The position numbers and the translations under genes were made by a program. From Dyadobacter sp. CY347 (lineage in GTDB: Bacteria > Bacteroidota > Bacteroidia > Cytophagales > Spirosomataceae), in NCBI RefSeq assembly GCF_021502655.1, contig NZ_JAKFFT010000006.1, positions 100,430 through 164,429 on the forward strand: a stretch of 64,000 nt of DNA, given 5' to 3'. Numbering within the stretch: the first letter of the stretch is position 1; every line of letters starts with the position of its first letter. This document shows positions 53,367 to 62,146 of the stretch, piece after piece. Below the pieces are notes generated by a model that made no database searches, had not been told where the DNA came from, and was given only the letters and a program-made list of their open reading frames with translations.

Positions 53367-55361
53367 TCAATGCACCAGGACCAATTTACGGGTGCTGATT
53401 TTATCACCATAATAAACCCTGAGAATGTACTGTCCGCTGCTGAATTCATTCACATTGAATGTTGCCCAATCCTTATTTTCATAGGACACATTTTTGACCT
53501 TCTTGCCATTAACTGTATATAATTCCACCAGGCGAATTGCTGATTTGCTGGAGACGATATTGATGAAGTCGGTAACAGGGTTGGGGTACACATAAATGCT
53601 CAATTCATGCACGGGCTCCTCGCCCAGTACAACGTCAATATCCTCGCCTTGCTTGGTGATCGTTGTGGATGCCAGTTTCGATTCGGACTGATCTGTGTAA
53701 CCTCTGATCCGGTATATATAAGGAATCCCTTTTTTCGCCGACGGATCGGCATATTCGAGTTGATTTGCGGGGAAATGCAAAATTTCATGCGCAGCAAGCG
53801 TATCATTGGCTTCGATCCTTTCCAGCAAGTATCCGGTTGCGTTCGCTAACTTATTCCAGCTTAGCACTATTGCATTATCTTTTTCGGCAGAAGCAAGGGT
53901 TATGGTGCCCAGATTTGTATACGGGAATATTTTGTTATGATGAAAAGCAAAGGCGCGCAATCCTTTTGTATTTTTCAAAAATGGCCCAATGTACACCCAG
54001 GCAGCGCTCAGTAACCCTGAATAATGGTATTTTGAAGGCAAATATTTGATCGTAGAGTCATTGCCCACCTCTTTCAGCTTAACAATGATCTTATTAGCCT
54101 CAGCCCGGCCCGAAGCGAGTTTTTTCCATTCGGCATTCAGATAGAAAAAATCTTTGACTGAAAAAACCGAAGTGGGTTCCAGGCTTCCCTCAATGTTCAC
54201 GGCTACGGTGTCTTTGGGATAAACCATTTGCTGATAATCTTCAAAGACCATTGTTATCTCATCCTTTTCGGGCGTGGAATAGAATGCTTTTTGTAAGCTG
54301 GGAGAAGAAATTTTCTCTTTCTCGCCATAGTGATTATACCCCGCTAAATCAGCCAGGTCCCTGCCCAGTTGCAGATAACCCTCCAATCCATAATGAAATC
54401 CGTTCCATCCTTCGGCGCCTAATGCTGCATATGACTGGATAATGGGATATTTCCGGTCTAATGTTCGTTGCTGCTCACGCACCACACCGATCCGGTCGTC
54501 ATAAGCACCGCCGCCAAAAAGGGGAAGCTGGAAAACGTAGATCTTTTCAACCATCGGATAATCTTCCTTCCACATTTGCACCAGCTTGTCGAATCGTGGC
54601 GCCCAGGTCAGCGGATCATTGGAAGACGATTCCGTTTCGCCCTGCCAGAAAAATATTGCTCTCAATGAGGGCAGTAAGCCAGTGGTTTTGGCAGCATTGA
54701 GCAGATAGCCGTAAAAACTGGATCTATCCGTCAAATCAAGCAGGGATGCACCGGCAGCAGCGCCATTGAGAATGCAGGTAGGAACCTGGTATCTTTCGGC
54801 GATGACCCTTTGAAATTCTATTCCAAATATACCTACTCGCTGCCCGATGGCATTGGCGAGCCCCCATTCAGCTGCGCCTCCGGAAGATCCGTATGTTCTC
54901 GCAAATTCGTTCCGGTAAGTATAATCCACTTCCCAGGCCACTGCATTGGACTGTCCGTAAATGAGGTAAAAATCGCCCGCCACAACGTTGTCACTTTTCG
55001 AGATAAGGGTGGAATCAGACTTGGATTTACAGGCATAAACCTCATAACCATACTCTGCAAGCTCGGCCTTGATCCTGAATGTGAAGTTGAAAGGAGCCTG
55101 TGAGCCGTTGTATTCGAGGTTTTTTCGCTGGTAAGCATGTTTGACTTTGTTCCTGGATTGCACCACAGAAATGTAAGCATATCCACCTGCCTGAACCCTT
55201 CCTAGAAACTCCACATCAGCCATTCCCGTGCTGTCCCTTGCAAACAGCTGCATATTGGCAGGGGATTTATCAAGGATTGCAATGCCTGACTGCTGTGCAT
55301 AAGCAGGGCAAATAAGCGACCCGATCAATGATATGAAAACCTGTAGTATATATTTTTTCAT
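53367..55361 (-). CDS. Secreted sialate O-acetylesterase-like SGNH hydrolase with T9SS type A domain
   Basis: A 664-residue exported protein. The signal peptide (MKKYILQVFISLIGSLICPAYAQ) is followed by an SGNH esterase domain: catalytic Ser in LIYGQSNAVAWE, the FFWQGETES segment and the Asp/His-type WNGFHYGLEGY block. Then comes a fibronectin-like domain (YLLERIEAND, YIYRIRGYTDQSES), and finally a T9SS type A sorting domain: VYPNPVTDFINIVSS, TVNGKKVKNV, ...QYILRVYYGD. It probably deacetylates complex glycans outside the cell. Confidence 0.88.
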   Translation of the reverse strand: MKKYILQVFISLIGSLICPAYAQQSGIAILDKSPANMQLFARDSTGMADVEFLGRVQAGGYAYISVVQSRNKVKHAYQRKNLEYNGSQAPFNFTFRIKAELAEYGYEVYACKSKSDSTLISKSDNVVAGDFYLIYGQSNAVAWEVDYTYRNEFARTYGSSGGAAEWGLANAIGQRVGIFGIEFQRVIAERYQVPTCILNGAAAGASLLDLTDRSSFYGYLLNAAKTTGLLPSLRAIFFWQGETESSSNDPLTWAPRFDKLVQMWKEDYPMVEKIYVFQLPLFGGGAYDDRIGVVREQQRTLDRKYPIIQSYAALGAEGWNGFHYGLEGYLQLGRDLADLAGYNHYGEKEKISSPSLQKAFYSTPEKDEITMVFEDYQQMVYPKDTVAVNIEGSLEPTSVFSVKDFFYLNAEWKKLASGRAEANKIIVKLKEVGNDSTIKYLPSKYHYSGLLSAAWVYIGPFLKNTKGLRAFAFHHNKIFPYTNLGTITLASAEKDNAIVLSWNKLANATGYLLERIEANDTLAAHEILHFPANQLEYADPSAKKGIPYIYRIRGYTDQSESKLASTTITKQGEDIDVVLGEEPVHELSIYVYPNPVTDFINIVSSKSAIRLVELYTVNGKKVKNVSYENKDWATFNVNEFSSGQYILRVYYGDKISTRKLVLVH

Positions 55362-55481
55362 GCAATATGGAAGGTGCTGATATAAAGATTTGCTTTACCG
55401 CAAGGACAAAGCCCCCCGCGTAATTACGAAGAAATGACGAAAAAGGATTACAATAATTATTCTCCGACCCATTTGTGTTTC

Positions 55482-56192
55482 CTAGCGGGCCAAACCGTAT
55501 CTCAAAATACAGTAAAGCGCCCGGAACCCGTCTTTCCAATTGATTTTTTTTCCTTCCTCGTAAGTCCGGCCGTAGTAGGAAACACCAACTTCGTAGATGC
55601 GTATTTTGGGGATTTTAGAGATTTTTGCCGTTACCTCAGGCTCAAAACCAAAGCGGTTTTCTTTCAGATCGAGTCCTTTGAGCAGGTCGGCGCGGAAGAG
55701 TTTATAGCATGTTTCCATATCTGTCAAATTCAGATTGGTACACATGTTACTCAGAAAGGTCAGGAATCTGTTGCCTATTGTATGCCAGAAAAAGAGGATC
55801 CTGTGCGGTTTTCCACCCATAAACCTTGATCCGTAAACAACGTCCGCATAACCGTTTAGAACCGGTTTCAGAAGGATATTGAATTCTTCGGGATCATATT
55901 CAAGATCGGCATCCTGAACAATAATGTAGTCACCGCTGGCTTTACGGATGCCCGTATGCAATGCTGCCCCTTTTCCCTGGTTGTACTCGTGGCGAAAGTA
56001 ACTGACTTCCAAAGATGGGTTTTCGGTAATGAACCTCCGGGCTACACTTTCGGTATTATCCGCTGAACAATCGTTTACAATTACAATCTCTTTCTGAAAT
56101 CCGCCTAGCAATTCGACGGCTTTGAGCTTTTCCAGCACTTTCCAAATCGTTTTTTCTTCATTGTAAGCGGGAACGATAACTGATAGCTTCAT
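55482..56192 (-). CDS. Glycosyltransferase family 2 (DPM1/DPG-like)
   Basis: A 236-residue GT-A glycosyltransferase. The opening LSVIVPAYNEEKTIWKVLEKL, the metal-binding DADLEYDPEEF and the acceptor part FWHTIGNRFLTFLSNM are typical of dolichol/polyprenyl phosphate sugar transferases and polysaccharide synthases. There are no membrane helices, so it may cooperate with a membrane partner. It is followed by the ROK kinase gene upstream on the same strand (55 bases). Confidence 0.9.
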   Translation of the reverse strand: MKLSVIVPAYNEEKTIWKVLEKLKAVELLGGFQKEIVIVNDCSADNTESVARRFITENPSLEVSYFRHEYNQGKGAALHTGIRKASGDYIIVQDADLEYDPEEFNILLKPVLNGYADVVYGSRFMGGKPHRILFFWHTIGNRFLTFLSNMCTNLNLTDMETCYKLFRADLLKGLDLKENRFGFEPEVTAKISKIPKIRIYEVGVSYYGRTYEEGKKINWKDGFRALYCILRYGLAR

Positions 56193-56247
56193 CAGAGTAA
56201 ATTGTATAGAATGTAAGGACCGTTCAGCGAGTAAAGTGAAATGCTAT

Positions 56248-57156
56248 TTAATCAAAGCACAAAGAAGCCGCGCCGAGCAGACCTGCATCGTTTGCCAATG
56301 TGGCTCTCTTTATGATAATTGTTTTAAGATAATAAGGCGTCAACCAATATTCAAACCGCTCGTTGATAGCAGGCAGAATGTATTCAAATGAGGCAGAAAT
56401 CCCGCCGCCGATCAGAATTGTTGTAATATCCAGGATCCGGATCATTGAAACCAGCCCTTCGCCCAGCAGGTAACCCATTTCCTGGAACACTTGCTTGGCA
56501 AGCTCGTCGCCTTTGGAAGCAGCAGCCACAAGTCCGGTTGTTGAAATCGTTCCGTCGGATGGAAGCTGTGTCTGGCCTGTATAATTGGCACGCATGGTGA
56601 TTGCGAGGTCCAGAAGCTCTTTTTTACCAATGTTCCTTTCCAAAACCTTGCCGTTTTTAGAAGGGACGTGGCCTGGCTCCATGGCATTTCCGCCGCCGCC
56701 TTTGAAAACTTTCTTGTCAATGATGGCCGCACCGCCGATGCCTGTGCCCAGCGTTACAAAAATGTAATCCTCGGGAAGCTTGTCTTCGCCAAAGTAATAT
56801 TCGCCCAATGCAGCAGCATTAGCGTCATTTTCAAGATAAAAATCGTGTTCAGGAAATCTGGCTTTTAAATCGGGGACAATGGCGATTCCGTCAATTTCTG
56901 GAATGGCTGTGATCTCAATTAAAGTGGTCCTGTCGCGGGTCGTCAGCCCCGGAACGCCGATTCCTACTCTTTTAACCTCGGGATATTCAACAAGCTGGAG
57001 CGCTATTGCATCACCTAAACGTTCGATAAAATGCCCTGAACTGCGCCAGCTGGCGGTATCGTGACTGTAAAAATTTGAAATTCTTCCATCCGTAGCGTCA
57101 ACGATCCCCATTTTTACGTTAGTACCGCCCACGTCTATACCGAGGTATTGTTCCAT
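56248..57156 (-). CDS. ROK-family sugar kinase lacking the zinc cluster
   Basis: A 302-residue glucokinase-type protein of the ROK family. The ATP motif is GIDVGGTNVKMGIVD, the catalytic Asp is in LENDANAAALGEYYFG, and GTGIGGAAII is the second phosphate loop. The EPGH element is present (GNAMEPGHVPSKNG), but the Cys-rich zinc-binding motif that normally follows in ROK proteins (CxCGxxGCxE) is missing. This is seen in some Bacteroidota and does not rule out kinase activity. Substrate not determined; the gene is beside a glycosyltransferase gene. Confidence 0.9.
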   Translation of the reverse strand: MEQYLGIDVGGTNVKMGIVDATDGRISNFYSHDTASWRSSGHFIERLGDAIALQLVEYPEVKRVGIGVPGLTTRDRTTLIEITAIPEIDGIAIVPDLKARFPEHDFYLENDANAAALGEYYFGEDKLPEDYIFVTLGTGIGGAAIIDKKVFKGGGGNAMEPGHVPSKNGKVLERNIGKKELLDLAITMRANYTGQTQLPSDGTISTTGLVAAASKGDELAKQVFQEMGYLLGEGLVSMIRILDITTILIGGGISASFEYILPAINERFEYWLTPYYLKTIIIKRATLANDAGLLGAASLCFD

Positions 57157-57229
57157 GAAATGAAATATGGGTTTAATAAATAATTTTAAAAATGCGGCAA
57201 TTTAGTAAAATTGCTCTATTGTACATCAA

Positions 57230-57940
57230 TCAATCTAAATCTCCCAGTTGCGGCCTGATCAATATCTCTTCCATAACCGCTCTCGGGGATAATGTATACG
57301 CAGCCCAGATCGTGTCTGCAATGTCTTTGGACTCCATAAGCCGGTCTTCCGGCAGCCCTGAGCCTTTCCAGCTGTCGGTATAGGTCGCTCCTGGCAAAAC
57401 CGCGGTGACTTTAACAGAATGTGGCTTCATTTCTTCGCGCAACACCTTGGTCATGCCGTATAGCGCAAATTTCGAAATGCAATAAGAACCGCCATTGGGA
57501 TATGCCATAATACTGGCCGTGGAGCACATGGTAAAAATGTGTCCCTGCTGCTTTTCAACCATTCCCGGAAGGATTGCGCGGGTTAAATGATAGGCACTGT
57601 AAAGATTGGTCTCCATTGTCTTTTCCAATGTGCCCTCCGTTTCATTATGGATCTGGCCTGGAATAAATGTTCCGGTGTTATTGATGAGGACCGTTACAAA
57701 CTGGGTTTTTGAGATAATGAAATTAATGAATGCATGAAGGTCATCTTTCAAGGACAAGTCTGCGGCCTGGCAATACAATTGAACATTGCTGAACCGGTCA
57801 CTCATTTCCTTTTCAAGAGTTTGCAGGTCGTTAGCGTTTCTTGCACAGGTGATTACATCAAACCCTTCGCCCAAAAACCGCTCTATGCATGCTTTCCCGA
57901 TCCCTTTCGTCCCTCCGGTGATAACCGCTAATGGATTCAT
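57230..57940 (-). CDS. SDR-family oxidoreductase
   Basis: A 236-residue classical SDR. The cofactor loop is ITGGTKGIGKAC, the NNTG motif (LINNTGTFIP) replaces the usual NNAG, and the catalytic set is SIMAYPNGGSYCISKFAL, with Ser, Tyr and Lys in place. Such enzymes reduce 3-ketoacyl or other carbonyl groups; no substrate can be named. It lies 73 bases upstream of the ROK gene on the same strand. Confidence 0.88.
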   Translation of the reverse strand: MNPLAVITGGTKGIGKACIERFLGEGFDVITCARNANDLQTLEKEMSDRFSNVQLYCQAADLSLKDDLHAFINFIISKTQFVTVLINNTGTFIPGQIHNETEGTLEKTMETNLYSAYHLTRAILPGMVEKQQGHIFTMCSTASIMAYPNGGSYCISKFALYGMTKVLREEMKPHSVKVTAVLPGATYTDSWKGSGLPEDRLMESKDIADTIWAAYTLSPRAVMEEILIRPQLGDLD

Positions 57941-58002
57941 TTTTCTGATTGCTTCTTTTTTTGCCTAATTTTCCCGAAAATATTGAATACAATTAAGATA
58001 TC

Positions 58003-58731
58003 ATGTCAGTCATCGGGAAATACTTCATTTTTTTAGGAACACTATTCGGAAAGGGTGAAAAACTATCGGTATACTGGCGGCGGCTCATGGAAGAATGTGT
58101 AGGGATCGGGGTGAGCTCAATATTCATTGTTGCCATCGTTTCCACATTTATCGGGGCGGTTTCCTGTATCCAAACGGCCTACAACCTCGTTAGCCCGATC
58201 ATTCCCATTTCAACTGTTGCGTTGATCGTCCGGGATATGGAAATTCTTGAACTCGCGCCTACGATCACGTGCATTGTACTCGCAGGAAAAGTCGGTTCCA
58301 ACATTGCCAGCGAGCTGGGTACAATGCGCATTACCGAGCAAATTGACGCGCTGGAAGTAATGGGGATCAATTCATCGTCCTATCTCGTTCTGCCCAAAGT
58401 AGTGGCTGCTATGCTGACTTTTCCAATGCTGGTTATTTTTTCAGCGTTTCTGGGCATCCTGGGCGGTTATCTGGCGGGTACATTAACCGGCGTCATTACC
58501 GAGCGGGATTATTTATACGGGATCAGGGATTCGTTTGTGCCCTACAACATTTTTTTTATGTGTGTAAAACCGTTTGTTTTTGGCTTCCTGATCGCAACAA
58601 TATCTTCTTTCAAAGGATTTTTTACAACAGGCGGTGCGTTGGAAGTAGGGAAGTCGAGCACAGAAGCCGTGACCAACAGCTGTATTTCAATCCTGGTAGC
58701 GGATTATCTTTTAGCCCAGCTTTTATTGTAA
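58003..58731 (+). CDS. MlaE-family ABC transporter permease
   Basis: A 242-residue inner-membrane permease of the Mla lipid-transport complex, with about five hydrophobic helices. The conserved GAGTLVAxE-like region appears as IVLAGKVGSNIASELGTMRITEQIDALEVMG, with LPKVVAAMLTFPMLV after it. It works with the ATPase encoded 41 bases downstream. The two move phospholipids between the membranes and help outer-membrane asymmetry. Confidence 0.93.
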   Translation: MSVIGKYFIFLGTLFGKGEKLSVYWRRLMEECVGIGVSSIFIVAIVSTFIGAVSCIQTAYNLVSPIIPISTVALIVRDMEILELAPTITCIVLAGKVGSNIASELGTMRITEQIDALEVMGINSSSYLVLPKVVAAMLTFPMLVIFSAFLGILGGYLAGTLTGVITERDYLYGIRDSFVPYNIFFMCVKPFVFGFLIATISSFKGFFTTGGALEVGKSSTEAVTNSCISILVADYLLAQLLL

Positions 58732-58772
58732 AAGCACAAAAAGCCATGAATTAAGAATAACTGAATCTGCAA

Positions 58773-59519
58773 ATGATTGAAGTAAGCAATATTGCCAAAG
58801 CATTTAATGGCAAGGAGGTTTTAAAAGGCATTAGTGCATCTTTCAAAAAAGGGGAAACCAATCTTATCATCGGCGGCAGCGGAACAGGAAAAAGTGTTTT
58901 GCTGAAATGCATGATCGGACTGGTGAAGCCCGATCAGGGCAATGTGCTTTACAATGGCCGCGACTTTTATCATTGTGATAAAGAAACGCAGCAGTCCATC
59001 CGGCGGGAAATGGGCGTTCTGTTTCAGGGTGGGGCACTTTTTGATTCCAAAACAGTGGAAGAAAATGTGCGGTTCCCGCTGGATATGCTCACCGACCAAT
59101 CTGTTCAGGAAAAGCAGGAGCGGGTTGCATTTTGTTTGCAGCGCGTTGGGCTGGAAGCAGCGGCTAAAAGAATGCCGTCCGAAATCAGCGGCGGGATGAA
59201 AAAGCGCGTCGGAATCGCCAGGGCCATTGTCATGAATCCGATGTATCTCTTCTGCGACGAACCCAACTCCGGGCTGGACCCGCTTACTTCCGTCAAAATT
59301 GATGAGTTAATCAAAGAAATTACCGAAGAATTTCAGATCACGACGATCATTATCACGCATGACATGAACTCCGTCATGGAGATCGGGCAGAACATTATGT
59401 TCCTTTACGAGGGCTCTAAACTCTGGGAAGGGGTTAATTCCGAGATCATCCGAACAGATGTCCCTGAATTAAAAGAATTTCTGTTTTCCAATAAGCTCCT
59501 CCGGGAAATGGAAAAATAG
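58773..59519 (+). CDS. MlaF-family ABC transporter ATPase
   Basis: A 248-residue ABC ATPase. The Walker A is IIGGSGTGKSVLLKC, the Q-loop MGVLFQGGALF, the signature ISGGMKKRVGIARAI, the Walker B LFCDEPNSGLDP and the switch His TIIITHDM. It energises the MlaE permease just before it. No mlaD (MCE substrate-binding) gene follows: the next gene is convergent, only 4 bases away, so the MCE component must be encoded elsewhere. Confidence 0.93.
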   Translation: MIEVSNIAKAFNGKEVLKGISASFKKGETNLIIGGSGTGKSVLLKCMIGLVKPDQGNVLYNGRDFYHCDKETQQSIRREMGVLFQGGALFDSKTVEENVRFPLDMLTDQSVQEKQERVAFCLQRVGLEAAAKRMPSEISGGMKKRVGIARAIVMNPMYLFCDEPNSGLDPLTSVKIDELIKEITEEFQITTIIITHDMNSVMEIGQNIMFLYEGSKLWEGVNSEIIRTDVPELKEFLFSNKLLREMEK

Positions 59520-59523
59520 GCCC

Positions 59524-61026
59524 CTAACGCTTGTTCAAAAAAGGAATATTCTTCCGTTCAATTAAAAATACAACCCCGGCAAAGATCGCCAGCACGAGCA
59601 TATGCACGGGAACTGCAATGTATAGATTTGGGATTTTAATGAATGCGGATGCAGCAATCACCAGCCCGCCAATGCCAATGTAACCCACCGCAGAAACCAC
59701 ATCATACGGAACGCGATAATACTTTTGACCAAAATAATAACACAATGCGACCATGATAAAAGATGAGGTCGCAAATGCAATGGCAAAACCCAGATAGCCG
59801 ATCCGCGGGACCAGAATGAAGCTGGTTGCAATGGTTATGGCCGCGCCCATCAATGTCAGCCATGTTCCGTATTCTGTTTTATCTGTAAGCTTGAACCACG
59901 TAGCGAGGTTGTAATAAACGCCCAGGAACAGATAGCCAGCCAGTAACCAGGGCACCACCGGCAATCCTTCGTGATAGATCTTTTGTTTCAAAAACAACTC
60001 CGCCAGCAGATCGAGGTTCAGGCAAATTCCTACCCACATGAGCACGCAGATGATGATAAAGTATTTGGTAACCTTGGCAAACACGGGCGGCGCATTCTTG
60101 TCTTCACCTCTGGAAAAGAAAAACGGCTCGGCAGCGTATTTAAATGATTGAATCGCCAGATTCATGAAAATCGACAGCTTATAACATTGCACGTAAATCC
60201 CGATGGCTTGTTTGGACGTCCGGCCGGGATAAAAGTTTTCAGGCAGTAAAAACTGGATGAATGCCCTGTCAAAAAGCATATTGAGCACGCCGCCCGCATT
60301 CATGATCATGATGGGGTAGGCGTAGATCCACACGGGCCGGAAAAGTGTTTTATTGAATACAAATTTAAAATCCGCAAATTCTTTTCTCAACATCCAGAAA
60401 AACAGCAGATTAGCAACCAAATTGGCAGTAACAATGTAGTCCGGCGCGCGCAGAGGATCGTAAATGGCATCAACCGCCGGTTGCAGGAAAAGCAGATATT
60501 TCCCTGCATGGATATCGCGGCACAGGATCAGGAAAAACAGGTTTAAAAAGATATTGATCCCAATATTGGTCACGCGCAGGATCACGAATTTCTTTCCTTT
60601 GCCTTCCAGACGCAAACGTGCAAACGGAATCGAAACAATGCCGTCGATCGCCATGATCACCGCGAACATTCTGACGAGCGAAACACTTTCCGGATATTTA
60701 ATAAAATCGGCAGCGTAGTCGGCAAAGATGAAGAGCAGGCCGGAGAAAAATACGCTGATGATGATAACTGCGCTGAGAATCAGGTTATAATAAGCCTTAC
60801 GGTCCGTCTCCTGACGCGCAAAACGGAAAAAAGCCGTCTCCATTCCGAAAGTATAGAGCACCATGGCCAGGCCCGCATAGGCATAGAGCTGGCCCTGGGC
60901 GGCAATTTGTTCCGGTTCAAATAATTTGGTGTGTAAGGCAACCAGCAGGTAATTCAAAAACCGCCCCAGCATGGTGCTGATGCCGTAAATAGCGGTTTCA
61001 CTGGCTAATTTTTTTAAAACGCTCAT
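59524..61026 (-). CDS. Polysaccharide biosynthesis/oligosaccharide flippase family protein
   Basis: A 500-residue integral membrane protein with about 12-14 predicted helices and the MATE/Wzx-like opening LASETAIYGISTMLGRFLNYLLVALHTK. Such proteins flip lipid-linked O-antigen or exopolysaccharide units. A minus-strand -7 element TATATTTG (61071-61064) and a TTTG 22 bases further upstream may form its promoter. It is convergent with the mlaF gene, 4 bases apart. Confidence 0.88.
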   Translation of the reverse strand: MSVLKKLASETAIYGISTMLGRFLNYLLVALHTKLFEPEQIAAQGQLYAYAGLAMVLYTFGMETAFFRFARQETDRKAYYNLILSAVIIISVFFSGLLFIFADYAADFIKYPESVSLVRMFAVIMAIDGIVSIPFARLRLEGKGKKFVILRVTNIGINIFLNLFFLILCRDIHAGKYLLFLQPAVDAIYDPLRAPDYIVTANLVANLLFFWMLRKEFADFKFVFNKTLFRPVWIYAYPIMIMNAGGVLNMLFDRAFIQFLLPENFYPGRTSKQAIGIYVQCYKLSIFMNLAIQSFKYAAEPFFFSRGEDKNAPPVFAKVTKYFIIICVLMWVGICLNLDLLAELFLKQKIYHEGLPVVPWLLAGYLFLGVYYNLATWFKLTDKTEYGTWLTLMGAAITIATSFILVPRIGYLGFAIAFATSSFIMVALCYYFGQKYYRVPYDVVSAVGYIGIGGLVIAASAFIKIPNLYIAVPVHMLVLAIFAGVVFLIERKNIPFLNKR

Positions 61027-61157
61027 TGCATGTTAACCTGCGGCAAGTCTTTGCAGGGAACCGCAAATATAGGACAAGGAGTGTACAATATTTCAAATGA
61101 AATAGCTGCACACTCCCTGAGAAGCTTTTGATTCAAGCCTGAAAATCTTTTTGTGGG

Positions 61158-61763
61158 TTAATTCCGGATGTCTGTAATAATCCGTTCGATCACTCTTTCA
61201 ATGCGTTTCCAGCCTTCGTCGGAATGCAGGTCAACGTCGATCATTTTTTCGCGGTAATCCGTGGAAATGGTCATGAAGTAAATGCCTGCCGAAAGAAACG
61301 ATACAAGCGCACTGGTGTCGCTGTAATTAGGCAGGTTGCCGATTTTGTCCAGGATACGGGTTGCAACCTGGTTACGTGCATCGGAAAGCATGGATTTACC
61401 CGTCCCGATTTCCCAGCGTAAAAGATCGCGCGTGGCCTTTCTTTCACGAAGGTCGTTCATAAACGTGTGCATCAGGCTGGTAAGCGCTTTACTGCGTTCT
61501 TCGGGTGCAAGCGTGGGAATGTTGTCAATGTATTCGGTTGCGGTGGTGGAAGTGTATTCGCCTGACTTTACGTATTGCTCCATCAATCCATCAACACTTT
61601 CAAAATATCGGTAGATCAGAACCTTGTTGACGCCCGCTGTGCGCGCAATAAGGTTGACGCCTACTTTTTCTGTTCCGTGCTGTTCGATGACTTCGCCTAC
61701 TGCTTTGAGGATCTTACTTTTTGTCCGCTCTCGGTCGCGCTTTTTAACTTTCTCAATTTTCAT
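61158..61763 (-). CDS. TetR/AcrR-family transcriptional regulator
   Basis: A 201-residue repressor-type protein. The N-terminal helix-turn-helix is in ILKAVGEVIEQHGTEKVGVNLIARTAGVNKVLIYRYFESVDGL, of which VNKVLIYRYF is the recognition helix. The rest is a helical ligand/dimer domain. An A/T-only dyad with an extra half-site lies 35 bases upstream and is the likely self-binding site. No obvious target operon other than itself; the flippase gene downstream is on the same strand. Confidence 0.92.
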   Translation of the reverse strand: MKIEKVKKRDRERTKSKILKAVGEVIEQHGTEKVGVNLIARTAGVNKVLIYRYFESVDGLMEQYVKSGEYTSTTATEYIDNIPTLAPEERSKALTSLMHTFMNDLRERKATRDLLRWEIGTGKSMLSDARNQVATRILDKIGNLPNYSDTSALVSFLSAGIYFMTISTDYREKMIDVDLHSDEGWKRIERVIERIITDIRN

Positions 61764-61797
61764 GTGGGTGCCGTTTAGGTTAATAACATAGTAAATT

Positions 61798-61838
61798 TAA
61801 TATTTCATATGTAAATATTATACCGTCAAAATATTATA
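61798..61838. promoter_or_regulatory. Probable TetR operator (A/T dyad plus extra half-site)
   Basis: TAATATTT (61798-61805) and AAATATTA (61813-61820) are perfect arms around CATATGT. A further AAATATTATA (61829-61838) repeats the right-hand copy at 61813-61822, 16 bases apart. The site lies directly before the tetR-like gene. Confidence 0.45.
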
Positions 61839-61969
61839 AGTCACCATTTTTGAAAATTCGTAGCTTACAGGGGCGTTTATCGATAAAATCGGCCAATTCA
61901 TAGATAATAATGGCCAGTTCGTCGAGTAATTTGTACAGATTCTTAAAAAGGAAGGAGCCGGAAGGGCAC

Positions 61970-61999
61970 AAAAAAAGAGCTCACCGAAATGAGCTCTTT
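61970..61999 (-). terminator. Terminator of tRNA-Gln
   Basis: AAAGAGCTCA (61974-61983) pairs with TGAGCTCTTT (61990-61999). On the minus strand it is followed by a run of T, and it lies 10 bases after the tRNA. Confidence 0.85.
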
Positions 62000-62009
62000 A
62001 ACTTTACTG

Positions 62010-62080
62010 TTGGCCGACAAGGACTCGAACCCTGAATAAGACAACCAAAATGTCCTGTGTTACCATTACACCATCGGCCA
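62010..62080 (-). tRNA. tRNA-Gln (anticodon TTG)
   Basis: Folded by hand on the minus strand: acceptor arms TGGCCGA/TCGGCCA pair in full, D-stem GTGT/ACAC, anticodon stem GGACA/TGTCT (one G-T), loop TTTTGGT with anticodon TTG, T-stem CAGGG/CCTTG (one G-T) with loop TTCGAGT. The CCA is not encoded. A promoter and a terminator flank it, so it is a single-gene unit. Confidence 0.95.
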
Positions 62081-62098
62081 AAACCGTAAACAGTGGTG

Positions 62099-62129
62099 CA
62101 AAAGTAATGCGGCTAATTCATGTTGTCAA
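62099..62129 (-). promoter_or_regulatory. Promoter of tRNA-Gln
   Basis: On the minus strand TTG (62129-62127) and TACTTTTG (62106-62099) are exactly 20 bases apart, the best consensus match in the window. The start would be near 62092, about 12 bases before the tRNA. Confidence 0.65.
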
Positions 62130-62146
62130 GCTTTTGTAGAAAAAAA

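Noticed and set aside
61891..61930. Imperfect direct repeat (GGCCAATTCATAGATAAT / GGCCAGTTCGTCGAGTAAT) before the tRNA-Gln terminator
   Set aside because: Two copies only, with several mismatches and an indel, and no nearby gene start that would use it.
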